Assembly: GCA_023376005.1 (NCBI GenBank)
Contig: CM042163.1
Span: forward strand, 4,439,461-4,503,460
Length of the DNA: 64,000 bases
From: Doryteuthis pealeii
Lineage: Eukaryota; Mollusca; Cephalopoda; Myopsida; Loliginidae
Reading direction: 5' to 3'
Shown: positions 32,060 through 41,380 of the stretch, piece by piece
Position numbering within the stretch: the stretch's first letter is position 1
Layout of the letters: the number at the start of each line of letters is the position of its first letter
Notes under the pieces: generated by a model
Told to the model about the DNA's origin: nothing
Databases searched by the model: none
What the model saw: only the letters and a program-made list of their open reading frames with translations
Program-made: the position numbers and the translations under genes

Positions 32060-32520
32060 GTAAAATATTATAATGAAATTTATTGTGTACAGTGCTCAGG
32101 TGCACCACAACTCATCAAAGTCTCATGTCTAGTACATAGAATAATGTATTAGTGTCAGGAACATGAATAGCATACAGTAATAATATACATGTATGTGTAC
32201 ATTGCTCAGGTGCACCACAACTCATCAAAGTTTCATGTCATACATAGAATAATGTATTAGTGTCAGGAACATGAATAGCATACAGTAATAATATATATGT
32301 ATGTGTACATTGCTCAGGTGCACCACAACTCATCAAAGTCTCATGTCTAGTACATAGAATAATGTATAGTGTCAGGAACATGGTATGTGTACATTGCTCA
32401 GGTGCACCACAACTCATCAAGTCTCATGTCTAGTACACAGAATAATGTATTAGTGTCAGGAACATGAACAGTTTACAGTAGTAATATGCATGTATGTGTG
32501 TGCATATGTATGTGGAGAGT
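32060..32520 (-). repeat. Tandem repeat in LINE 3'UTR, about 110 bp x 4
   Basis: Units share 'GCTCAGGTGCACCACAACTC' and ATAATGTATTAGTGTCAGGA, starting near 32094, 32203, 32309 and 32396. They lie immediately downstream (minus strand) of a retrotransposon stop codon, so they are probably 3'UTR repeats of that element. Confidence 0.85.
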
Positions 32521-32524
32521 GGCA

Positions 32525-32960
32525 TCAGGTATAGTGTCGGAGGATTACAGGCAGCATGGAGGCTTTGAAAGACTCAGTGCTTCGGCAGCCTACAACAGAT
32601 GCGGGCAGTTTATTCCATGTCTCCACAATTCTGAGCATGAAAAAATGTTTCCGAAAGTCACGTGAGCAGTGCTGTTTTCTGACTTTGTAGGCATGCCCAC
32701 GTGTGTTGGAAAGATGGAGATCAAAAAGGTGCTCAAGGTTGCTGTTGTTAAGATGATTAATTACCTTATGAGCGTTTACGAGGTCAGTTGCCAGACGCCA
32801 AAGTTTCAGCGAATAAATGATATAGACTAATTCTTTAAAAAAAAAAAAAAAAAAAAACTTCTTCAACTTATATTGAAAGTACAAATCTGATCCTTTTGAT
32901 TGATCTAATATGTCCCCTTTTGAAATATCAAGTCTCAAAAGTATCTTTATTGAGGACATA
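32525..32960 (-). pseudogene. CR1/Jockey-like LINE C-terminus
   Basis: The 144-codon frame contains LKLWRLATDLVNAHKVIN, LSNTRGHAYKV, CSRDFRKHFFMLRIVETWN and KLPASVV...STESFKASM. This order (R/L-rich helix, TRGH, R.FF..R....WN.LP..VV......FK) is the standard C-terminal end of reverse transcriptases of CR1/L2/Jockey-type LINEs. A poly-A tract at 32838-32859 interrupts the frame as a phenylalanine run. Only the end of ORF2 remains, so it is a 5'-truncated insertion. Confidence 0.8.
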
Positions 32961-33331
32961 AAAAACCCTTCATCTCTGAATATTAGAATTTCATTAATTA
33001 GTCAATAAATTTATGAAAAGAAACCTGGAGCCAAATAGGGGACACGAATGAAGTTCCAGAACCATTTAATGTTGTACCATCCAATAATTTATTTTTCTTC
33101 ATTATTCCCAGGTGAAATAAAAACGGGAGATTATATGTCATCATAGGAAAAATTATCCACTAAAATTTAACTGTTAACCTTGAGGTTAAATTAAAAGAAG
33201 AAAAAAAAAAAAATTTTAGTATATTTGTATATATATGTCTGGATCATCAGAAAAGTTGAATATTAAAAGAAGTCTTCTATGTTTCCAAATTGATATCTTC
33301 TCACGCAACTAAAATAAATGAATACAGAGGT
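32961..33331. other. Intergenic, no gene seen
   Basis: AT-rich with an A-run at 33200-33213. Confidence 0.45.
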
Positions 33332-34356
33332 TTTAGTATTATCTGCGTTATTCGGACTATTGCCCCCATCTTCATTGTTATTTGTACAACGTTTCGGCCA
33401 ATAAGCCCTCTGGCCTTCTTCAGGTATTTCTCGTCGGACTTGGGAACCTTCTGGGACTCGGGAACCTTCTTTTCAAACTCGGGAACTTTCTTGTCATAAT
33501 TGGGAGCCATCACAGAACTTTGAACCTAACCCTTTATTTAGTCCACGGGGTACAAATAACATAAAAGATGAGGACAATAGTCCAAATAACGCAGATAATA
33601 CTAATTATCAAGCCTCATCTAAAAAATTCAGAGAAATTGTGTAGATAACAATAAAGATGAGGACAATAATCCGAATAACGCAGATAATACTAATCTTCAA
33701 GCCTCATCTCAAACATTCAGAGAAATAGTGTAGATAACAATAAAGATGAGGACAATAGTCCGAATAACGCAGATAATACTAATCTTCAAGCCTCATCTCA
33801 AACATTCAGAGAAATTGTGTAGATAACAATAAAGATGAGGACAATAGTCCGAATAACGCAGATAATACTAATCTTCAAGCCTCATCTCAAACATTCAGAG
33901 AAATAGTACAGATAACAATAAAGATGAGGACAATAGTCCGAATAACGCAGATAATACTAATCTTCAAGCCTCATCTCAAACATTCAGAGAAATAGTACAG
34001 ATAACAATAAAGATGAGGACAATAGTCCGAATAACGCAGATAATACTAATCTTCAAGCCTCATCTCAAACATTCAGAGAAATAGTACAGATAACAATAAA
34101 GATGAGGACAATAGTCCGAATAACGCAGATAATACTAATCTTCAAGCCTCATCTCAAACATTCAGAGAAATAGTACAGATAACAATAAAGATGAGGACAA
34201 TAGTCCGAATAACGCAGATAATACTAATCTTCAAGCCTCATCTCAAACATTCAGAAAATAGTACAGATAACAATAAAGATGAGGACAATAGTCCGAATAA
34301 CGCAGATAATACTAATCTTCAAGCCTCATCTCAAACATTCAGAGAAATAGTGTAGA
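33332..34356. repeat. Foldback plus 88-bp tandem array, about 9 units
   Basis: The palindrome 'GTATTATCTGCGTTATTCGG'...reverse complement (33334-33600) is followed by units starting GTGTAGATAAC or GTACAGATAAC near 33641, 33728, 33817, 33906, 33994, 34083, 34172 and 34258. The unit is nearly identical to that at 18.6-19.0 kb, which is 15 kb away. GTGTAG units give way to GTACAG units, so the array shows local homogenisation. Confidence 0.95.
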
Positions 34357-34388
34357 TGTTTTGTCAAGAAAAAACAATACTATTCAAA

Positions 34389-34917
34389 CTCGCAAGAAAA
34401 TGCACCCTACGCCGTGCATAAATATTTAAGTTTTAATGTAATGAAATATATCAAATTAACAAAATTAAATAAGAATGCATATAAAAAAACTTATTTTAAT
34501 TATATTTCAATTGGTTTCTTTATAAAATCATTCATATGATTGATTTTAATACATTGGTGAATAAAGCAATAATATTAGAGATCAATAACACTAAGTAATT
34601 ATTTACTAAACCCGGTTTGTTAAAACCAGTATACAAATCAACCACGCCTTATATTTTGTAAACCTTTATTTCTTAGTGATATATAAGAGACATTGTAGGA
34701 TTTTAAACGCACTAATGACATGGGCTGTTTTGAGGCAAATCTAACACAGATTTTCATAGAGACATTGTTAATAATTAAGATTTATTGTATGTATTAATGA
34801 TTTTGACTAGAAATCAAATACTCATTGCTATAGTTACACAATTCCTGAGGGTATTGTGACATAAGCAGTGACATAGTTTTGGTTACAAACAGACACTGAA
34901 TCTCCATTATAACAAGA
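34389..34917 (-). mobile_element. Non-autonomous Helitron, family 1, reverse
   Basis: On the minus strand it starts TCTTGTTATAATGGAG and ends with the hairpin-like GCACGGCGTAGGGTGC, then CGAG in place of CTAG. A/T flank the ends. Older and more diverged than the other three. Confidence 0.75.
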
Positions 34918-34929
34918 TATCTAGAAGTT

Positions 34930-35599
34930 ATATATATATATTTATTTCAAGAAACTTATACGTTGAGTGTGATGAGAGCATGAGGTTAGTATTTGAAAAA
35001 AATTATTTAAATAACTTAAACCGCCATTTTTTTCCCCTCTCTTAATGATATAATCATTTTGACTCAATTTAGAAATGAAAGACTGATTAAACATTTGGAT
35101 TACTAACCTCCTGAATTCAATTCTAAAAATATAATTACGAGGTGGGGGGGGGGAGGAGGAGGAAGGAAGGATTGGCTTTTCCCACAACGATATAGAATAG
35201 AGTAATTAAATCTTGAAGATGAGCCAAGAAATGTGAGGGTAAGAAAAAGAAAGAAAAAAGAAAGAAAAAAGATAGAAGTAATGGTTAGCAATTTTCTCCC
35301 CTGTTGAACGTAATGTTAATGAGAGACACTTATTTACAAATGAATAAATTGTAAAGAGTTTTTGGCACAAATTAAAGTTAAGAGAAGAGAAAATTTAAAA
35401 AAGATAAATGGATTTTATCAATTCAAACACAAGATTGTTTTGATGATTCGTTTCGTTCAGCAAAATCAAGATTTTTTTTTTATTCATTACAACAACAAGG
35501 ATGACCCCCTCCCCACCCACCCCAAAAAAAAACACACCAATTTTTTTTTTCAGTCTCAACAATGAAATAAAACTTGAAACATCAGTTTAGTACTTTTAA
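34930..35599. other. Intergenic, no gene seen
   Basis: G-run near 35143, AAAG-rich tract near 35245-35275, T- and A-runs near 35470-35555. Confidence 0.5.
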
Positions 35600-36370
35600 A
35601 CCTTCTCCTTAAAATAAGTATTTAATAATTTAAATAATTCAATAATAATTTAATAATATTTAAATATTTAATTTCATTTTAATATTAATTTTAAATATTT
35701 AATTTAATTTAATTTTAAATATTTAATATTTAAATATTCAATTTAATATTTCAAAATAATTTAATAATAATTTAATAATATTTAAATATTTAATTTCATT
35801 TTAATATTAATTTTAAATATTAATTTAATTTTAAATATTTAATATTTAAATATTCAATTTAATATTCAAAATAATTAATAATAATTTAATAATATTTAAA
35901 TATTTAATTTCATTTTATATTTAATTTTAAATATTTAATTTAATTTAATTTTAAATATTTAATATTTAATATTCAATTTAATATTTCAAAATAATTTAAT
36001 AATAATTTAATAATATTAAATATTTAATTTCATTTTAATATTAATTTTAAATATTTAATTTAATTTAATTTTAAATATTTATATTTAAATATTCAATTTA
36101 ATATTGCATAATAATTTAATAATATTAAATATTTAATTTCATTTTAATATTAATTTTAAATATTTAATTTAATTTAATTTTAAATATTTAATATTTAAAT
36201 ATTCAATTTAATATTGCATAATAATTTAATAATATTTAAATATTTAATTTAATTTTAATATTAATTTTAAATATTTAATTTAATTTAATTTTAAATATTT
36301 AATATTAAATATTCAATTTAATATTTCAAAATAATTTAATAATAATTTAATAATAATTCAAATAAGTATT
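35600..36370. repeat. AT-only minisatellite, about 120 bp x 6
   Basis: Higher-order units built from AATAATTTAATAATATTTAA, ATTTAATTTCATTTTAATAT and 'TTTAAATATTCAATTT'. The single C in TTTCATTT and TTCAATTT marks each unit. Virtually no other G or C for 770 bp. Confidence 0.9.
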
Positions 36371-37250
36371 TAAATAAGTATATATTATACTGAAGTTTTC
36401 TTTTGAACAGCTGACTTTATAATAATCAATTCCTCAAGTATTTTAGTTAATACAAAATATCTAAGAATTACTTTTTTTGTCAAATGAAGAATTGACACCT
36501 TTTACTCATTTCATACAAGTTCAGGCTTGATTGTGGAGAAAAATATTAAAATACCATAGTGAGATAGCCAATGGCGTGTTATCTCATTTACATATGTGCA
36601 TTACAGCAGGAGATATAGAGAGACAGTCTAGAGGACATGGAGGATATTAGCTACTAGAAGCTAACACACAGAGCTAAGATACGCTCGGAGAATTACTACA
36701 ATAAAGAATACAAAACCACACATCACAACAAAAAGGTTTAGTGATTTTCTCTATATCCAATCTCTTGATTCATTTTTTTTCTAAGTAAAAACAATTTTTT
36801 TTTCTTTAAATTAGGAAAAAAAAAAAATTAAAGGTTAGGGTTAAGGGGGATTCACTACTCTAAGCCTAAAATAACCCAAATGGGTCGACATGCCATTAAA
36901 ATCAACCAAACCATCTGAGAGGATAAAAATGTAGTACCTGTCTAAGATCAGAGTGTAGTATCTGTGCCTGTAGAAATCTTAACTGAATATATTATAAAAG
37001 AATAATAATTTAAAAAATTTTAAAAAAATCAACAATATTTATAAATCTAGATTTTCTTATTTTGTATTTATTTTCGAATTTTCGAATTTTTGAAACATTC
37101 AACCGTTTTCATTTGTATATTTTATATGTTACAGTTTTTAAAAACAGTTGGGGGGAAACAGTTTTTTGAGTACATATACTACACTCTGATCCAATGTAGA
37201 AGTATTGGAGAGTACTTCTTAGATCCAAGGCAGAGTACTAGATAGGCCAA
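36371..37250. other. Intergenic with a retroposon tail and an LTR-like stretch
   Basis: At 36560-36740 a stretch ending CAATAAAGAATACAAAACCAC resembles an LTR R-U5 region, but there is no second copy to confirm it. A tail hairpin (AAAATAACCC aaat GGGTCGACATGCC, then AACC repeats) sits at 36868-36910. Confidence 0.4.
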
Positions 37251-37286
37251 TCCATACATGAATAATGCTGTTCTTTCTGGCAGGTT

Positions 37287-37450
37287 GCTTATTTTGTTTT
37301 ACGGCATATCAACCTTTTTAGGGTCATTTAATGCCAAATCAATTCATTTTGATATCAGGTTACTTACATCACATGCAGTTGCTTAAATGGTGATCAATCT
37401 TAAGTATTGAACAGGCTCATTGTTGCTTAATTTCAGTGATGTTTCAGGCA
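37287..37450 (-). mobile_element. 5S rRNA-derived SINE, copy in block 1
   Basis: The minus strand reads 'TCACTGAAATTAAGCAAC', 'GAGCCTGTTCAATACTTA' and GATTGATCACC, which follow metazoan 5S rRNA (ATCACCGAAGTTAAGCAAC...GGTTAGTACTTGGATGGGTGACC). It then runs into the shared retroposon tail GGCATTAAATGACCC..GGTTGATATGCCGTAAAAC. The 5S A box/IE/C box region would serve as the internal promoter. This layout (5S head plus LINE-like tail) is known as the SINE3 type. Confidence 0.8.
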
Positions 37451-37457
37451 AGAATCA

Positions 37458-37516
<59 letters not shown>

Positions 37517-37519
<3 letters not shown>

Positions 37520-38135
37520 TATTATAATGGAGATTGTGTGTTTTTCTGTCTGTAACCGAAACTATATTCCTACTCAAGTCACAATTCTCTTAGTTATTGA
37601 CATCACATTCTCCATTATTTTATTTTTATCTAAACCTCAATTATTAATAAAATTGTCTTACATGAATAATACTGTTAACTATATCTACATACTGACAACA
37701 TGCAATTATATTTATATATACAACAAAATAGCGGATTACAGTGTGAATGGGAAGGCTAATTTGCATATTAATATAAAAAAAATCGAATTTAATAAATATG
37801 TGCTTAGTAATATTGATTTCTAACTGTTTGGTTTTATTTTAATGAATATAAGCAAAAATCTCTTCAATGAATCTTAAATGAAATCCATTAACAAGATAAA
37901 ATAACTGTCATTTTATTCTTTACTTCCTCTTTTAACTAAATACTTAAATTAGAAAAAATAACAATGAAAGACGAGAGTGATGGAAGAGTAAGTTTCAGTT
38001 TTTATTATACTCCCTCTGTTTCAAATCTTTTTATCTGTATTCTTATTTAGTTTCATTAGCCTTTCTAATTTAATACAATATTGTATTATATTAAAACTTA
38101 AATACTTGCACCCAGAGGGTGCATATATTTGCTAG
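37517..38135 (+). mobile_element. Non-autonomous Helitron, family 1
   Basis: TCTTATTATAATGGAG start, hairpin GCACCCAGAGGGTGC and CTAG end at 38132-38135, inserted between A and T inside a TA microsatellite. The corresponding place in copy 2 (about 54024-54063) has only the microsatellite. Confidence 0.9.
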
Positions 38136-38360
38136 TATATATAATATATATATATATATTGGTTAGGAGGTTGATTTAGAAGGCTATCACAATGCAGGTG
38201 TAAAGAAAAAAATTATAATACGGTAACAATGATGTTGTGTGTTAACCTGTATTTAATTCTTGAATTTTCGAGATAAAATCTCTTTTTCAAAAGATCACTG
38301 GAACTGAAGCAGTCTAGTTATGGCATTTCTTTATATATATATATATATATTTATATATAT

Positions 38361-38823
38361 GTTGAAAGAATGAATAAAGGAAAGAAAGTATAGAAAGGAT
38401 AATAAAGGATAATTTTAATCAATATCACTTACACGTGTTTCGGTCAGAAGTTTATCTATGTGTACAATATTTAAACTATTATCATTTTTAAATAAACAAA
38501 TGAAATGAAATAATAATAATAGATAAAAATGAAGAAGTGTTCCGCACACAAAGAAAATTCGACCTTCATCAGAGTGAATCCTTATTTAAAATGAAATTCG
38601 TTGGAAAAAGCGGAGAATTTTTGAAATGTTCGAAAGAGAACTTTTTTTAAATTCATTTTTTCTATTATTATTATTTCATTTCATTTGTTTATTTAAAAAT
38701 AATAATAGTTTAAATATTGTACACATAGATAAACTCCTGACCGAAACACATGTAAGTGATATTGATTAAAATTATCCTTTATTATCATTTCTATACTTTC
38801 TTTCCTTTATTCATTCTTTCAAC
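38361..38823. repeat. Foldback element, 170-bp arms
   Basis: The arm 'GAAAGAATGAATAAAGGAAAG' to 'AATAGATAAAAATGAA' returns reversed at 38650-38823, around a centre with 'GAAAATTCGACCTTCATCAG'. On the minus strand the centre reads CTGATGAAGGTCGAATTTT, which lacks stem II and GAAA. The arms carry TGACCGAAACACRTGTAAGTG. The duplicate is at 54290-54740. Confidence 0.85.
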
Positions 38824-38854
38824 ATACCGTCAGATTCACTTCCAGTTTCATCTT

Positions 38855-38859
<5 letters not shown>

Positions 38860-38910
<51 letters not shown>

Positions 38911-38935
38911 GTGTGTGTGTGTGTGTGTGTGTGTG
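38860..38935. repeat. (TA)n(TG)n microsatellite
   Basis: About 20 TA and then TG units. Copy 2 (54781-54812) has lost the TA part. Confidence 0.95.
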
Positions 38936-38969
38936 AAAATGGAAATAAATCTGCCGGTACAAAAATATG

Positions 38970-39150
38970 AAAATAATATTAATAGGATATATTTATTTAG
39001 GAATGATAGTAGGCCAACATTCAAGCGTTTCATTTTTCTTATTCAACCATCTTGACATCTCCCTGAGGATGGTTGAATTAAAAACCAAAACACTCAAATG
39101 TTGGCATAGTATCATTCATAAATAAATACATCCTCTTAATATTTGTTTTA
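38970..39150. repeat. Foldback element
   Basis: 'ATAGGATATATTTATTTAGG' and CATAAATAAATACATCCTCTTAAT are inverted arms around 39060, with a CCTGAGGATGGTTGAATT centre. Same family as 30330-30490. A (CA)n run follows at 39174-39199. Confidence 0.75.
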
Positions 39151-39172
39151 TTTTTTTCCTTTTTTTATAATT

Positions 39173-39209
<37 letters not shown>

Positions 39210-39462
39210 AACACGTAAATCACCAGGTTAGTTGATGTTAGGAATGATACTAAGCTGGGTCTAGGTTTGGGGAATCAATCAATATAAAACACCAAAAACT
39301 TACCCCAAAAATGAGAATTTAATGAGATAGACAGATTTAAACAAGCACACCTGTACAAGAGACCACCTGCCAAAATTAACTCCTGAATATAAACAACTGA
39401 CAAAGCCCAGGATGATTATTATAACTGAAGCTAGAACGTTCTGGAATCCCCAAATAAATAAA

Positions 39463-39535
<73 letters not shown>

Positions 39536-39540
39536 TACGT
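39151..39540. other. Intergenic within duplicated block
   Basis: Unrecognised sequence ending in (CT)n and (TA)n at 39465-39530. Confidence 0.45.
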
Positions 39541-39765
39541 AAATAAACATTGTGTTTATTTGATATGGCTTTATTTTTGGAGGATATGTGCTTAATTGAA
39601 GTCATACCTAATTTTTGAAAATTAATTAGTTAATAATTAATGAATTTAGGCAGGCATATATGTTCAAATGTAAGGCTAAACAGATCGAGAAAATGTCAAT
39701 CCCTGAATGTACATTTCGACCTATTAGGTCTCATCAGCAAGGTTATAGACATGGGAGACTGCTCC
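39541..39765 (-). mobile_element. Half-copy of the hammerhead palindrome family
   Basis: Blocks GATATGTGCTTAATTGAAGTC and TTAGGCAGGCATATATGTTC match one arm of 28320-28655, then pass through the hammerhead and stop at GACTGCTCC before a (TA)n run. The second arm is missing, so the element is not palindromic here. Confidence 0.75.
39701..39742 (-). ncRNA. Hammerhead ribozyme motif, copy 2
   Basis: Minus strand: stem I CCUUG (39738-39742), core CUGAUGA (39731-39737), stem II GACCU-AAU-AGGUC (39718-39730), GAAA (39714-39717), self-complementary stem III AUGUACAU (39707-39714), U39706 as H17, stem I CAGGG (39701-39705). Relative to 28482-28523, one stem II pair changes G-C to A-U and one stem I pair changes A-U to G-C, keeping pairing. 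Confidence 0.8.
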
Positions 39766-39777
39766 ATATATATATAT

Positions 39778-39821
<44 letters not shown>

Positions 39822-39917
39822 ATATATATATAATTTTTCTTGTGAAGATGTGTGTTTATTTGGAAGTCAACCATGATTGTTTGATTAAAGGAAATCATGG
39901 TTGACTTCCAAATAAAC

Positions 39918-39959
<42 letters not shown>

Positions 39960-39990
39960 ATATAAATCCACAGCATTTCCAATTCTATTT
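39766..39990. repeat. (TA)n arrays around a 60-bp hairpin
   Basis: TA runs at 39768-39831 and 39917-39963 flank an inverted repeat TGTTTATTTGGAAGTCAACC...GGTTGACTTCCAAATAAACA (39853-39917). Confidence 0.85.
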
Positions 39991-40984
39991 CAGTAAAGTT
40001 GCAGTGTAAAAAAGCCCATTTCATATGGAGAGAAATAGATCTATAACTGCGAATATGATTGATATTTAAGCCTTTTCTTTACCAAATATAAATTTAGTTA
40101 AGATTAAAATCCAAATTGTAAAAGAAATTTTGCTAATTGGTGTTCAAATTGGATGAATTTAGATTATGTCAGTTTAAAGGGAGGAAAAAAGATTAGCAAA
40201 AACAAAAAGGGATCAAAACAACAAAGATAAAGATACAAGATTAAATAATTTAGGAATTAAAAACATTTTAACTTTAGGCTTTCAATGTCAATATCAATTT
40301 TGATTTACCATATTAATTGCATATCATGCAACTTTCTGAGACTTCAATTTTAGTGAGATACAAACTTTGTGTGGTCCAGTGCAAGTGAAAAGGGGATAGA
40401 CTCCCTTGCTGTATGGCTGATACCAACAATAAGCCACTCTGCCAACTTTATTTATTTATTTATTTATTTTTTTACATACAAAGCAGCCATCTTGTTGGAG
40501 AGGAGAAAAAGCCATTTGTCCAGCTCTAAAGAGAACAATTTTAATAATCCTTCTCAAGTTCAGTTAATCTGAGTCACATTGCCCCCCCTCCCCCTAAACA
40601 TAGGATTGTATCAATTGATTAGGGTCAGCTGTCTGTTTGGACACACGGACACACAGACAGACACAATTGACTTTATAGACTAAAGTCTTTGGAATTTTGT
40701 TGGTGGATCTCGCCTCCTGTCGTTTAATGGACATAAATTCAAATTGATCGTTTCTAAAACTGGCCCTTATATGTTTTGACTGGGGTGATTTGAAATCTTT
40801 TTAGGTTTTTTGTCTTTAATCTTTCTGAACAACCCTCCACCACCACCACCTCGCCCGAAACTGCTGCCAGGTAAAAAAAATTATTTCCTCCAAAATACCA
40901 GGCATATCTGATATTCTTTATTCAAAAGAGATTTAACATTACAACAATGACCAGTAGTAAAATGTCATTAATGGTTTTTTTAAA
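39991..40984. other. Intergenic within block; SINE-A 3' piece at 40371-40450
   Basis: 'GAAAAGGGGATAGACTCCC' to GCCACTCTGCCAACTTTATT is the 3' end of SINE-A. It is absent from copy 2 at about 56195-56230, where a T-run replaces it. The rest is unrecognised. Confidence 0.6.
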
Positions 40985-41185
40985 ACACTTAGGAAGGGTC
41001 TCTGAGAGATGGGGTTTTTTGGAGGGGGTCTCTAAGAGATTTTTTTTGGTGGGGGGGTCTCTGAGAGATGGGGTTTTTGGAGGGAGTCTCTGAGAGGTTT
41101 TTTTTTTGAGGGGATAGGGGGTCCTAAGAGATTGTTTTTTTGGGGGAGGGGTCTCTGAGATATGGGCTTTTTTGGAGGGGGAGGG
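40985..41185. repeat. G-rich TCTCTGAGAGAT minisatellite
   Basis: About 6 units of GGGGTTTTTTGGAGGGGG plus TCTCTGAGAGAT. G-runs spaced by T-runs could form quadruplexes. Copy 2 (56695-56860) has fewer, rearranged units. Confidence 0.85.
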
Positions 41186-41380
41186 CAACATTTATGTTTA
41201 GCTTTGTTTCCCCGGTTGCTAAAAAGTTGATTGTTAGAAAAGATTTTATGTCTGGTTGAATGAACATCTATTTATTTTATATTTTTACTAATGATGTATT
41301 GGATATAGATTTTAATATCCATCAGGATATTAATTATAATAATAAAAAAACAAAATCTTTTTTTAATATGAAAATCTTGA

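Noticed and set aside
38555..38590. Hammerhead at CTGATGAAGGTCGAATTTT (minus strand)
   Set aside because: There is no stem II and GAAA is GAAU; also true for the duplicate near 54475.
39743..40024. Tyr/Ile-rich coding frames in TA-repeat regions
   Set aside because: These and similar frames near 180, 6301, 23378, 38756, 55253 and 55584 simply translate (TA)n and (CA)n.
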